Shown here: piece after piece, positions 1 to 8,388 of the stretch
Numbering within the stretch: position 1 is the first letter of the stretch
Layout of the letters: every line of letters starts with the position of its first letter
Source of the DNA: Azospirillum oryzae
Lineage (GTDB): Bacteria; Pseudomonadota; Alphaproteobacteria; Azospirillales; Azospirillaceae
Assembly (NCBI RefSeq): GCF_900177515.1
Contig: NZ_FXAK01000007.1
Location: 1,100,501-1,164,500 of the forward strand
DNA length: 64,000 nucleotides
Direction: 5' to 3'
Program-made: the position numbers and the translations under genes
Notes under the pieces: model-generated
The model's input: only the letters and a program-made list of their open reading frames with translations
Told to the model about the DNA's origin: nothing
The model's database searches: none

Positions 1-138
1 CACATCCGCAACGGCGACCTCGACCCCTCCTATCTGATGACGCACCGGCTGCCGCTGGACGACGGCCCGCAGGCCTACCGCATGTTCAAGGAGAAGGCCG
101 ACGACTGCCTGCGCGTCGTCTTCGCCCCGCAAGGATAG
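1..138 (+). CDS. Zinc-dependent alcohol dehydrogenase, C-terminal end (partial)
   Basis: Only the last 45 codons lie in the window; the 5' part is beyond its left edge. The reading frame is open from base 1 to a TAG at 136-138. The tail carries the RMFKEKADDCLRVVF pattern, which resembles the C-terminus of medium-chain zinc alcohol dehydrogenases related to formaldehyde dehydrogenase. The zinc ligands and Rossmann fold are not visible, so the substrate cannot be told. The gene just downstream starts 19 bases after the stop and may be co-transcribed. A different medium-chain dehydrogenase subfamily is the main alternative. Confidence 0.7.
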   Translation, partial: HIRNGDLDPSYLMTHRLPLDDGPQAYRMFKEKADDCLRVVFAPQG

Positions 139-157
139 AGTGAGAAGGGAGAGCCGC

Positions 158-412
158 ATGGAACTGGTCTACGCCTATCCCGCCGAACGCGGCCGGGGTG
201 TGGAGGCCGAGATCGTCGGCAGCCTGCGCGACCGCTTCGGCCATGTCGTGCAGCGGGGACGGGAGGAGCGCGACGCCGAGCGCGGCGACCGGTCCGACGT
301 GGTGGTGACGCTGGAGGTCACCGACGACAAGGTCGAAGCGGCGCTGACCGCGCTGCGCGCCCACCCGCTGGTGATCGACGCGGCGGCGCGGAGCTTCGGG
401 GAGCGGGTGTGA
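158..412 (+). CDS. Small conserved-looking protein of unknown function (84 aa)
   Basis: An 84-residue protein beginning MELVYAYPAERG. I do not recognise the family. The chain looks like a compact alpha/beta domain: a strand at the start, a helix containing EIVGSLRDRFG, a charged loop, a strand (DVVVTLEVTDD) and a final helix. This is compatible with an ACT-like or ferredoxin-like fold, but that is only a guess. The ATG at 158 is preferred over an in-frame GTG at 140 because an AAGGGAGAG ribosome-binding sequence lies 4-12 bases before it. It follows the dehydrogenase by 19 bases on the same strand, so the two probably form one transcript. Confidence 0.6.
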   Translation: MELVYAYPAERGRGVEAEIVGSLRDRFGHVVQRGREERDAERGDRSDVVVTLEVTDDKVEAALTALRAHPLVIDAAARSFGERV

Positions 413-421
413 TGAGGGGCC

Positions 422-452
422 GGGTGGGGCATCCAAAGCCGATGCTCCACCC
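422..452 (+). terminator. Hairpin downstream of the small gene (possible terminator)
   Basis: A 12-bp stem with one G-T wobble pairs 422-433 with 441-452 around a 7-base loop, ten bases after the stop codon. No T-run follows, so Rho-independent termination is doubtful. A second small perfect inverted repeat (GCTGAAA/TTTCAGC, 467-473 and 478-484) lies between it and treZ. Confidence 0.3.
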
Positions 453-565
453 CGAAATCCTTAGCCGCTGAAACAATTTTCAGCCCGCCCGCGACCACGC
501 CGCCCCGCTCCTGTTGACCATACCCGCGAGGCAAGTCCGCATCACTCATTCGGGGGCCAGCTGCC

Positions 566-2581
566 GTGAAGATGTCCGCCGCCGCACCGCCTGTCGAGCA
601 GGCGCAGGCCACCGTGAAACGCCGCTGGCCCATCGGTGTGGAGTTGCTGCCCGGCGGCGTCCATGCGCGGGTCTGGGCGCCGAAGGCCGGACGGGTCGAG
701 CTTGTGGCCGAACCGGACGGGCAGGCGACGGCGCTGGAGCGCGAGGGCAACGGCTATTTCTCCGGCGCCGTGCCGGGGCTGGAGGCCGGCGGTCTCTACC
801 GTTTCCGGCTGGACGGCGGCGACATGCTCTATCCCGACCCGATGTCGCGCTTCCAGCCCGAGGGGCCGCATGGGCCTTCCCAACTGGTCGACCCGCACCG
901 CTTCGCCTGGACCGACCAGGACTGGCGAGGCCGCGCGATCCGGGGCCAGGTGATCTACGAGATGCACATCGGCACCTTCACACAGGAAGGGACCTGGGAT
1001 GCCGCGCTGCGGGAGCTGCCGGCGTTGGCCGATCTCGGCGTGACGGTGCTGGAGGTGATGCCGGTGTCGGAGTTTCCCGGCCGCTTCGGCTGGGGTTACG
1101 ACGGGGTGAACCTGTTCGCGCCGACGCGGCTCTACGGCGATCCCAGCGCCATGCGGCGCTTCGTCGACGGGGCGCACCGGCTGGGGCTCGCCGTCATTCT
1201 CGACGTCGTCTACAACCACTTCGGCCCGGACGGCAATTACCTGAAATGCTTCGCCGACGATTACTTCACCGACCGCTACAGGAACGAGTGGGGCGAGCCG
1301 ATCAACTTCGACGGCGCCAACGCGGAGCCGGTGCGGGAGTTCTTCCTGTGCAACGCCGCCTTCTGGATCGAGGAATATCATCTGGACGGGCTGCGGTTGG
1401 ACGCCACCCAGTCGATCCATGATTCCAGCCAGGAAAAAGGTGAACCGCACATCCTGACCGAGATCTCCCGCGCCGTGCGCAAGGCAGCCGGCGGGCGCGC
1501 CGCCATCCTGGTGGGGGAGAACGAGCCGCAGCACGCCAGCATGGTGAAGCCGGCCGACGAGGGCGGCTGCGGCCTGTGCGCCATCTGGAACGATGACCTG
1601 CACCATTCGGCGATGGTGGCGCTGACCGGCCGCAACGAGGCCTATTACACCGACTATCGCGGCACGCCGCAGGAGTTCGTGTCGGCGATGAAGCACGGCT
1701 TCCTCTATCAGGGGCAGTGGTATCGCTGGCAGGGCCAGCGGCGCGGCATGCCGGCCTTCGCCATGCCGCGACCGGCCTTCGTCAATTTCCTGCAGAACCA
1801 CGACCAGATCGCCAACTCCGCCCGCGGCCTGCGGCTGCATGCGCTGACCACGCCGGGGTTGCTGCGGGCGATGACGGCGCTGATCCTGCTGGGACCCGGC
1901 ACGCCGATGCTGTTCCAGGGGCAGGAGTTCGCCGCCAGCGCCCCCTTCCTCTATTTCGCCGACCACAAGCCCGACCTCGCCGCGCTGGTCGAGGCGGGCA
2001 GGGCGGAGTTCCTGGCGCAGTTCCCCAGCATCGCCGAGCCGGCGATGCGGACCGGGCTGCCCAAGCCGCAGGCGGAGGACAGCTTCACCCGCTGCAAGCT
2101 CGACCACCGGGAACGCGAAGCCAACGCCGCGGTCTGGACAATGCACCGCGACCTGCTGCGCCTGCGCCGGGGGGATGCGGTGTTCGCCGCCCAGCGCACC
2201 GGCGGGCTGGACGGCGCCGTGCTGGACGACGAGGCCTTTGTCCTCCGCTTCTTCGGGGAGGAGGAGGGCGACGACCGTCTGGTCCTGGTCAATCTCGGCC
2301 GCGACCTCACGCTCCGCGCGCTGGCGGAGCCGCTGCTGGCCCCGCCGCTCGACGGCGCATGGACGGTGCTGTGGTCCAGCGAGGAACCTGCCTATGGCGG
2401 CTGCGGCACGGCGGCGGTGGAGCAGCCGGACGGCGCTTGGCGGCTGCCCGGCCACGCGGCGCTGGTTCTGGGGCCTGCGCGCGAATCTCCGACGAAAAGC
2501 GCGTCAATAAAAAGCAACGGGTCCGGAGGCAACACAACCCCGGTCATCGTGGTTTCCCAAGGGTCGGAAACCGATAGCTGA
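566..2581 (+). CDS. treZ: Malto-oligosyltrehalose trehalohydrolase (TreZ)
   Basis: A GH13 enzyme that releases trehalose from maltooligosyl-trehalose made by TreY in the alpha-glucan to trehalose pathway, in the cytoplasm. An N-terminal beta-sandwich (residues about 20-105) precedes the barrel. The GH13 signatures are present: LRLDAT with nucleophile D279, LVGENE with acid/base E318, and NHDQIAN with D413. The start is a GTG at 566 (MKMSAAA) or the ATG two codons later. At 671 residues it is longer than the roughly 600 usual for TreZ. The excess is a low-complexity Ser/Gly/Thr tail after about residue 640, which reads like translated intergenic DNA and contains a GGTTTCC/GGAAACC inverted repeat (2551-2572). 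No treY lies in the window. The debranching enzyme starts 13 bases after the stop, so the two are likely an operon. Confidence 0.93.
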   Translation: MKMSAAAPPVEQAQATVKRRWPIGVELLPGGVHARVWAPKAGRVELVAEPDGQATALEREGNGYFSGAVPGLEAGGLYRFRLDGGDMLYPDPMSRFQPEGPHGPSQLVDPHRFAWTDQDWRGRAIRGQVIYEMHIGTFTQEGTWDAALRELPALADLGVTVLEVMPVSEFPGRFGWGYDGVNLFAPTRLYGDPSAMRRFVDGAHRLGLAVILDVVYNHFGPDGNYLKCFADDYFTDRYRNEWGEPINFDGANAEPVREFFLCNAAFWIEEYHLDGLRLDATQSIHDSSQEKGEPHILTEISRAVRKAAGGRAAILVGENEPQHASMVKPADEGGCGLCAIWNDDLHHSAMVALTGRNEAYYTDYRGTPQEFVSAMKHGFLYQGQWYRWQGQRRGMPAFAMPRPAFVNFLQNHDQIANSARGLRLHALTTPGLLRAMTALILLGPGTPMLFQGQEFAASAPFLYFADHKPDLAALVEAGRAEFLAQFPSIAEPAMRTGLPKPQAEDSFTRCKLDHREREANAAVWTMHRDLLRLRRGDAVFAAQRTGGLDGAVLDDEAFVLRFFGEEEGDDRLVLVNLGRDLTLRALAEPLLAPPLDGAWTVLWSSEEPAYGGCGTAAVEQPDGAWRLPGHAALVLGPARESPTKSASIKSNGSGGNTTPVIVVSQGSETDS

Positions 2582-2594
2582 GCATAGGTCCATC

Positions 2595-4646
2595 ATGGCT
2601 GATTTCGTCCGCACCCTGTCGCGCGAGGTCCTGAACACCGGTCCGAAAGGTGCCGAAACCCGTGAATGGCTGGTCGCCAACGGTCTTGGCGGCTATGCCT
2701 CCGGGTCGGTGTCGGGGGCGGTGACGCGGCGCTACCACGGGCTGCTGATCGCGGCGCTGCCGGCCCCGCTCGGCCGCGTGCTGATGCTGAGCCAGCTGAG
2801 TGACGTGGTCATCGACGCCGACGGCCGCAGCTATCGCCTCAGCTGCCGCGATACCGGCGGTGATCCGGTAGGCGGGGAGACGGCGGAGGACGGACAGACC
2901 GCCGCCCTGCAGGAATTCCGCATGGAGGAAGGGCTGCCGGTCTGGCGTTTCCGCGCCGGCGGGGCGGTGATCGAAAAGCAGGTCGTCCTGCCGCACGGCC
3001 AGAACATCGTCCACGTCACCTACCGGGTGATGGAGGCGAAGGCGCCGGTGCAATTGCGCCTGCGGCCGGTGCTGGCCTTCCGCACGCTGGAATCGGCGGT
3101 CGATCGGCCCCTGGCCGGCGCCTACCGCATCACCGCGGCGGGGCAGCGCTACGAGGTCTCCGCCGGACCCGACCTGCCGGTGCTGCGCATGGCGATCGAG
3201 GGCGGCGATTTCCCGATGACGCTCGACGGCGGCATCCGGCGCGACGTCTATTACCGGGTGGAGGACGAGCGCGGCTATCAGGCGCGCGGCTCGCTGTGGA
3301 CTCCCGGCTATTTCAGCGGCGAGGTCGGGTCGGGCCAGAGCATCACCTTCGCCGCGGCGACCGAGGACTGGTGGCGGCTGGAGGCGCTGCCGCCGCCGGA
3401 CGTGCTGGTGTTCGAGACGGAGCGCCGCCGCCGCATCATCCAGAACGCCCATCCCGCCCTGCGCGACGGGGCGATGGCGGAGCTGGTGCTGTCCGCCGAC
3501 AGCTTCCTGTTCGTGCCGGCCGGCCGCGTCGCCGACCAGATGCGGGCGCGGGCCGAAGGCGACGAGGTGCGGACGGTGATCGCCGGCTATCATTGGTTCA
3601 CCGACTGGGGCCGCGACACCATGATCGCGCTGGAAGGGCTGACGCTGGCCACCGGGCGCCACCTGGAGGCGGGCTGGATCCTGCACACCTTCGGCCATTA
3701 CATCCGCGACGGCCTGATCCCCAACATGTTCCCCGACGGCAAGGACCGCGGGCTATATCACACCGCCGACGCGACGCTGTGGTTCTTCCACGCGCTGCAC
3801 CGCTATCTGGCCGCCACCGGCGACCGCGACACGCTGCGCCTGCTGCTGCCCAAGCTGCGCGAGGTGATCGATTTCCACCGCCGCGGCACCCGGTTCGGCA
3901 TCGGCGTCGACCCCAAGGACGGGCTGCTGCGCCAGGGGCAGGAGGGCTACCAGCTGACCTGGATGGACGCCAAGGTCGACGACTGGGTGGTGACGCCGCG
4001 CCGGGGCAAGGCGGTGGAGATCAACGCGCTGTGGCACAACGCCCTGCGGCTGATGGCCGGCTGGCTGCGCGAGGAGGACGGCGAGACCGCCGCCCGTCCG
4101 CTGAGCGAGCTGGCCGATCAGGCCCACGCCTCCTTCAACGCGCGCTTCTGGTGCCCGTCGGCCGGCCACCTGTTCGACGTGGTGGATGGCGAGCATGGCG
4201 ACGACATCGCCTGCCGGCCCAACCAGATCTTCGCCATCTCGCTCGACCATCCGGTGCTGGAGCGCGAGCGGTGGGAGCCGGTGGTGGAGACGGTGCGCAG
4301 CCGCCTGTTGACTCCGGTGGGGCTGCGGTCGCTGGCGCCGGGCTGCCGCGACTACAAGGCGAAGTATTTCGGCGACCTGCGGGCGCGCGACGCCGCCTAT
4401 CACCAGGGCACCGTCTGGGGCTGGCTGATCGGCCCCTATGTCGATGCGTGGCTGAAGCTGCACCCGGAGGACAAGGCGGGGGCGCGGCGCCTGCTGGAGG
4501 GCTTCCTGCCTCATCTGGACGAGGCCGGAATTGGCACCATCAGCGAAATCTTCGACGCCGAGGCGCCCTTCACCCCGCGCGGCTGCATCTCCCAGGCCTG
4601 GAGCGTGGCGGAGGTCCTGCGCTGCTGGGCGAAGACGGAGAACTGA
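2595..4646 (+). CDS. Glycogen debranching enzyme (amylo-alpha-1,6-glucosidase type)
   Basis: A 683-residue cytoplasmic enzyme expected to hydrolyse alpha-1,6 branches of glycogen or similar glucans. The N-terminal beta-rich GDE_N-type domain (about residues 1-230, starting with NGLGGYASGSVSG) is followed by an (alpha/alpha)6 barrel. Conserved blocks include GYHWFTDWGRDTMIALEGL with acidic residues D337 and D341, a central LTWMDAKVDDW block, and a C-terminal TISEIFDAEAPF block with E651. The last is a plausible catalytic acid by family analogy. The ATG at 2595 begins MADFVRTLSR and is the first in-frame start after treZ. This is the archaeal/bacterial GDE family, not GlgX (GH13). With treZ it links glycogen breakdown to trehalose synthesis. 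Confidence 0.9.
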   Translation: MADFVRTLSREVLNTGPKGAETREWLVANGLGGYASGSVSGAVTRRYHGLLIAALPAPLGRVLMLSQLSDVVIDADGRSYRLSCRDTGGDPVGGETAEDGQTAALQEFRMEEGLPVWRFRAGGAVIEKQVVLPHGQNIVHVTYRVMEAKAPVQLRLRPVLAFRTLESAVDRPLAGAYRITAAGQRYEVSAGPDLPVLRMAIEGGDFPMTLDGGIRRDVYYRVEDERGYQARGSLWTPGYFSGEVGSGQSITFAAATEDWWRLEALPPPDVLVFETERRRRIIQNAHPALRDGAMAELVLSADSFLFVPAGRVADQMRARAEGDEVRTVIAGYHWFTDWGRDTMIALEGLTLATGRHLEAGWILHTFGHYIRDGLIPNMFPDGKDRGLYHTADATLWFFHALHRYLAATGDRDTLRLLLPKLREVIDFHRRGTRFGIGVDPKDGLLRQGQEGYQLTWMDAKVDDWVVTPRRGKAVEINALWHNALRLMAGWLREEDGETAARPLSELADQAHASFNARFWCPSAGHLFDVVDGEHGDDIACRPNQIFAISLDHPVLERERWEPVVETVRSRLLTPVGLRSLAPGCRDYKAKYFGDLRARDAAYHQGTVWGWLIGPYVDAWLKLHPEDKAGARRLLEGFLPHLDEAGIGTISEIFDAEAPFTPRGCISQAWSVAEVLRCWAKTEN

Positions 4647-5223
4647 GAGCTTTGGCGGTTGCGCAGGCCCTGCCTTTCCGAAGGTCATAGGGCGGTCGAT
4701 GATGGCCACCCCACCCGCAACGATGGTGGAATGCCCTTGGGAGCAGTTGTCAACAGGGCACAACAGGGTGTGAAATCTACGGGTCAGCCGGAATGTGACA
4801 GATTTCGGTTGACACGTGGCCAGGGCTCCCAGAGCCGGAAAACAGGGTTTTCTGTTATAAATCAGGTGCTTGCGCTATTTGCCTGATTTTTGGGCAAACA
4901 CCGTGGCCCCCTTGAATCGCCTAGCGCGAATCGGGACTGCCCACGGCTTGCCCACACAGTTATCCACAGCCTCTGTGGAGACCGTCGGCTTGGCCGGCGG
5001 CCATGCCTTCCGGCGTGCCTGATGGCCGAACCTGTACTTTCGATGCCCATGCTTTGGGCCGGGGCAGGGGTGGGGCTCTGCGCAAGGGGGTAATCGCATT
5101 GGATTTTAGCCAGACCGGAGAAAGCATCCTATAGTTCCCGCGTCGGTTCTCTCGGTACCCCGACTGAACCATCGTGAATGCAGCCGTACGGAGTGCGGAA
5201 AGACAGCCAGAGCGGAGGTGCCA
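4647..5223. other. Gene-free 577-base stretch with origin-like or regulatory features
   Basis: No convincing gene is present. The stretch holds a TTGACA (4809-4814) without a well-spaced -10, an AT-rich patch (4848-4895), an inverted repeat AAATCAGG/CCTGATTT (4859-4866 and 4882-4889) followed by Ts, a perfect DnaA box (4960-4968) and an adjoining CCACAG/CTGTGG palindrome (4964-4978). Some of this may simply be the terminator of the debranching enzyme gene plus the promoter of the next gene. Confidence 0.6.
4960..4968 (+). promoter_or_regulatory. DnaA box, perfect match
   Basis: TTATCCACA at 4960-4968 matches the 9-base DnaA consensus exactly. A 7/9 match (TTGTCAACA) lies at 4747-4755. No cluster of perfect boxes and no dnaA, parAB or repABC gene is present in the window, so this alone does not make an origin. 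It could also be a DnaA titration or regulatory site. Confidence 0.5.
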
Positions 5224-5574
5224 ATGCGGAGCGTTGTGCGGGGCGTCGCCGGCATGCCGTACCCGGCGGGCCGGTCGGGATGGGCGGCGGAGGATGCCGC
5301 TGCGGCCGGACCTGTCGGACGCCCGAGGCGCGGCACCCTCGGCCTGCTGCCGGCCGTCGTCGGTCCGCTGCTGGCGGTTTCGGTTTTGGGGGCGCTGATC
5401 CTGCATCTTCTGGCCGGCCTGATTGCCCGGCTTCCCGCAACCGATGCGCTGGGCGCCTTGTCGGTCATGGTCGGGATGGCGGTGGTCCTGGTGACCCTGC
5501 TGCCCTTCGCGCTGCTGTCCGTCCGGCGGGCGCAACGGGCCTGGGCCGCCATGCAGGAGTCCTTCCGCCGCTGA
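5224..5574 (+). CDS. Small membrane protein of unknown function (116 aa)
   Basis: A 116-residue protein with a Gly/Ala/Arg-rich N-terminal region (1-35) and two predicted membrane helices: about 42-66 (LLPAVVGPLLAVSVLGALI) and 77-100 (LSVMVGMAVVLVTLLPFAL). A short basic cytoplasmic tail rich in R and Q follows. The ATG at 5224 is chosen because GGAGG ends five bases before it; an in-frame GTG lies two codons upstream. The family is not recognised. It stands alone between a long intergenic stretch and the PilZ-like gene. Confidence 0.6.
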   Translation: MRSVVRGVAGMPYPAGRSGWAAEDAAAAGPVGRPRRGTLGLLPAVVGPLLAVSVLGALILHLLAGLIARLPATDALGALSVMVGMAVVLVTLLPFALLSVRRAQRAWAAMQESFRR

Positions 5575-5705
5575 GGCCGCTTTCCATAGGATTACCCCCG
5601 ATAAGGATTCCGTTGCCCTACGGGGCGTGCCCGCGTTTAATCGCGGGTGGGGGCGGCATTCGCCCTTCCTCCCGGTGATCCGGGACGGTTTTCCGGGGGC
5701 GCGGG

Positions 5706-6068
5706 ATGGGGCTTTTCGATTTCCTGAAGGTTGCGGTTAAGGACAGCAAGGCGGCCAAGCCCGCCGGCCGCATGCCGGTCAGTGTCATCCAGTGCGACGG
5801 AAAGAGCTTTCCCATCGTGTCGCTGACGCCGAAGGGCTTCGTCGCCCGCGGTTTCGACGGCTCGCTGATCGTCGGTCAGAACGCCAAGGTGTCGGTGCGC
5901 GTCGACGACCCGGCCGGCAAATTCACCTTCAACGCGACCGTTTCGGTGGTCGAGGTCAAGGGTGACACCATCGGCGCCACCTGGACGATCCTGCCGACGG
6001 AAGTCGATGCGGTGATCCGCCAATACGCCCAGAACCGCAAGAAGCAGGACGGCAAGGCCGCCCGCTAG
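5706..6068 (+). CDS. PilZ-like domain protein (120 aa)
   Basis: A single-domain 120-residue protein. After MGLFDFLKVAVKD comes a beta-rich core (residues 25-100) of alternating hydrophobic strands, including SLTPKGFVARGFDGSLIVGQ and FNATVSVVEVKGDTIGATW, and a C-terminal helix with a basic tail. The strand pattern and the position of the SLTPKGF turn resemble PilZ domains. However, the RxxxR and D/NxSxxG residues that bind c-di-GMP are not preserved, so it may be a non-binding PilZ variant. It faces the deacetylase gene convergently. The call is by fold pattern only and is moderate. Confidence 0.55.
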   Translation: MGLFDFLKVAVKDSKAAKPAGRMPVSVIQCDGKSFPIVSLTPKGFVARGFDGSLIVGQNAKVSVRVDDPAGKFTFNATVSVVEVKGDTIGATWTILPTEVDAVIRQYAQNRKKQDGKAAR

Positions 6069-6083
6069 GGGAGCAGCCTCCCC
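6068..6083. terminator. Short GC hairpin in the convergent gap
   Basis: GGGGAG (6068-6073) pairs with CTCCCC (6078-6083) around a 4-base loop, overlapping the end of the PilZ-like gene and lying just before the end of the convergent deacetylase gene. Only two Ts follow after further Cs, so terminator function is uncertain. Confidence 0.3.
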
Positions 6084-6099
6084 CCTTACCGGCGATCCG

Positions 6100-7689
6100 T
6101 TACTGGCGGTCGGTGGGCGTTCCGGCCACCGGCGAGGGCATGCCGGCATTGACGATCTTCGGCAGTGCCAGGACGCGCGCCCGCTCCAGCCATTCGGACA
6201 GGGTGACGAACTCGCAGCCCTTGGCCTTCAGTTCCGCGATCACGCGGGGCAGAGCCTGCGCCGTGCTGGGGTAGGTGGAGTGCATCAGGAAGACGTTGCC
6301 CGGCATGCCGGCGATCTTGATCTGGCTGACGATCTTGTCGGCGTTGCGCACCTGCCAGTCACGCGTGTCCACCGACCACAGGACGGAGCCCATATGCTCC
6401 TCCCGCGCGATGGTCAGCAACTCGTCCGAATAGCGGCCGTAGGGCGGGCGGAACAGCACCGGGTTGGCGCCGAACTCGCGCAGGATGCGGTTGGTCTCCG
6501 TGATCTCGTAGCGGGCGCCGGCGGCGTCCATCTTGCGCAGGTCGGAATGGGTCAGGCTGTGGTTGCCGATCTCATGCCCGCCGGCGACGAAGTCGCGGAT
6601 CAGGTCCCCCTGCCGTTCGGCGATGCGGCCGACCGGGAAATAGGTGGCGCGCACGCCCTCGCGGTTCAGGATGTCCAGAACCTGACGGGTGACCGTGCGG
6701 TGCGGCCCGTCGTCGAAGGTCAGGGCGCAGAGGTTCCAGTTCTCCCGCTTCAGCGTCGCCGGCATCACGTCGTAGCGCGAATCCGGCATCACCGAGCGCA
6801 GCCGGCCCTTGCGGCGGCTGTGCTGCTCGATGTCCGCCATGGTGCGGGCATCTTCCTCGTTGTAGATCACCAGACCGTCGGCCGGCGGCAGGACGGCGGC
6901 GACCGACGGCGGCGGCAGCGGAGCGGCGACGGCGGAGCCGATCGGCGCCAGGACGGACGTGGTCGTCGTCGTCACCGTCTCGCGCTCGACGGCCGGCTGC
7001 GGCGGCTTGGCTTCGGGCAGCGGCGGGGCGACGGCCACCGTCACGGCCGGCGGCTTGGCCGCGGGCGACGGCACGAAGGCCGGCTCCGCCGGTGTCGCCG
7101 CCTGTACCGGGGCAAGCTCGGGAGCAGGCGCGGTCTTTTCGGGAGCGGCCTTTGCCAGCGTAACCGGCGCCAGGGTGACGGGCGCCGGCGTCGCGGCCGG
7201 GGCCGGGCGGTCGACGACGAGGCAGCCGAAGCCGGCGCCGACGATCCGCCGGCACAGCGCCCGCGCGTCGGTGCCCTTGGCGATCTGGGCGTAGAGCGCA
7301 ACGCCGCCGGCCTCGCTCTTGCCGTCCAGCAGCATGACCGAGGCGGTCATACCGGCCGTCAGGTCGCGCTCGCGCCGCTGCAGGTTCTTCCAGCTCCACC
7401 AGGCGTCGCCGTCGCCGGAATAGATGCCCAACTGCAGGACCGGGCCGTCGGCTTGGTTGGCGGCCGGGCCATCGGCCGGGGTGGCGGCCGTGGTCGGGGT
7501 CGGCGCCTTCTGCTCGACCTTGGCGGCGGTCTGGCGTTTGGCGGGCGATTCGGCCGCATGGGTGGGTAGGGCGGCGGGCAGGGCGATCGCGCAGGCCAGC
7601 AGGGCGGCCTTGAGAAGCACGCCGGGACCGCCGGCCATCAGGAGGCTGGAACTGGGGGATGTGGCGTTCGGCCAGGAAATGCGCAACAT
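6100..7689 (-). CDS. Exported polysaccharide deacetylase with N-terminal SPOR-like region
   Basis: About 529 residues. The C-terminal third is a NodB/CE4 deacetylase: motif 1 TFDDGP at 324-329 (metal and catalytic Asp), motif 2 GNHSLTHSDL (metal His pair) and motif 3 RPPYGRY. Such enzymes remove N-acetyl groups from peptidoglycan or chitin-like glycans. Before it lies a long Pro/Ala-rich linker. At about residues 80-160 there is a SPOR-like pattern (VLQLGIYS ... LYAQIAKGTDARALCRRI ... GFGCLVV), which by family knowledge would bind denuded septal glycan. A hydrophobic N-terminal segment (VLLKAALLACAIALPAALP) acts as signal peptide or anchor. The start is uncertain: the ATGs at 7716, 7689 and 7638 are all possible and none has a strong ribosome-binding site. 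Confidence 0.85.
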   Translation of the reverse strand: MLRISWPNATSPSSSLLMAGGPGVLLKAALLACAIALPAALPTHAAESPAKRQTAAKVEQKAPTPTTAATPADGPAANQADGPVLQLGIYSGDGDAWWSWKNLQRRERDLTAGMTASVMLLDGKSEAGGVALYAQIAKGTDARALCRRIVGAGFGCLVVDRPAPAATPAPVTLAPVTLAKAAPEKTAPAPELAPVQAATPAEPAFVPSPAAKPPAVTVAVAPPLPEAKPPQPAVERETVTTTTTSVLAPIGSAVAAPLPPPSVAAVLPPADGLVIYNEEDARTMADIEQHSRRKGRLRSVMPDSRYDVMPATLKRENWNLCALTFDDGPHRTVTRQVLDILNREGVRATYFPVGRIAERQGDLIRDFVAGGHEIGNHSLTHSDLRKMDAAGARYEITETNRILREFGANPVLFRPPYGRYSDELLTIAREEHMGSVLWSVDTRDWQVRNADKIVSQIKIAGMPGNVFLMHSTYPSTAQALPRVIAELKAKGCEFVTLSEWLERARVLALPKIVNAGMPSPVAGTPTDRQ

Positions 7690-8014
7690 ATCGGTCCCGT
7701 TGCTTGGCCCAGCCATACTCTGCGGACCGCCGGTTGATGGCGGTGCAATATCATCCCGAAGGGGGTAATTCAAACGACAAGCGGCGAAATTGTGGCGGCT
7801 TCGCCGCTTTTCGCAGGGGCGTTGCCGTTCGGAAACGGTACCTCGACCGGTCATGCCAAGGGGTGGGCAAAGGCGTGCGAAGAGGCATGCCGGAACCGGC
7901 GGGGGAGCGGCGGGGTTCATTAGGGGACGGGCGGATCGCCGGGCGCCGGGACAGGCGCCGCCGGCCGCGCCACTTACCCTTTTGGAAGGTTTACCCGTGA
8001 AGGAGACGACTCGT
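7690..8014. other. Divergent intergenic region with a candidate EcfG-type promoter
   Basis: This region separates the minus-strand deacetylase from the plus-strand DUF2934 gene. It contains a small hairpin GCGGC/GCCGC (7795-7799 and 7803-7807) followed by Ts. It also contains GGAAC (7892-7896), then 17 bases, then GGTT (7914-7917). That arrangement resembles the alphaproteobacterial general-stress sigma (EcfG) consensus GGAAC-N16-17-CGTT, about 100 bases before the downstream start. The -10 half is imperfect and GC-rich DNA yields such matches by chance. Confidence 0.35.
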
Positions 8015-8383
8015 ATGGCCGAGGATTTGGAAAGCCGCATCCGTCGGCGCGCGCATGAGATCTGGGAACGCGAAGGCCGCCCGGAAGGCCGCGACGCCGC
8101 CCATTGGGAACTGGCCAGCGAGGAGATCGCGATCCAGGACAATTACCGCGACACGCTGAAGCCCAACCCGGCCGGCGGTCCGGAAGCGACCGCGATGCGG
8201 ACCGAGCCGGTGGAGCCGGTGCTGAGCATCGCCAATCAGGGCGAGCAGCCCGGCCTCGCCGACCAGGGCGACGAGATGGGCATTCCGATGCGCGGCGACC
8301 GCGATGTCTGGCCGACGCCGGAGGAGGCGGCCTCCACCGCCGTGCCGCCCAACCGCAGCAAGAAGACCCGCCGCCGGGCGTAG
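8015..8383 (+). CDS. DUF2934 family protein (122 aa)
   Basis: The N-terminal 40 residues (ESRIRRRAHEIWEREGRPEG ... HWELASEEI) match the DUF2934 pattern: a short charged helix pair common in stress-associated alphaproteobacterial proteins of unknown role. The rest is acidic, Pro-rich and probably disordered, ending in a basic KKTRRRA tail. The ATG at 8015 has AAGGAG ending about ten bases upstream; the in-frame GTG at 7997 overlaps that site and is less likely. It is convergent with the L,D-transpeptidase gene, six bases apart. A possible EcfG-type promoter upstream would fit a stress role, by inference only. Confidence 0.75.
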   Translation: MAEDLESRIRRRAHEIWEREGRPEGRDAAHWELASEEIAIQDNYRDTLKPNPAGGPEATAMRTEPVEPVLSIANQGEQPGLADQGDEMGIPMRGDRDVWPTPEEAASTAVPPNRSKKTRRRA

Positions 8384-8388
8384 GGCTC

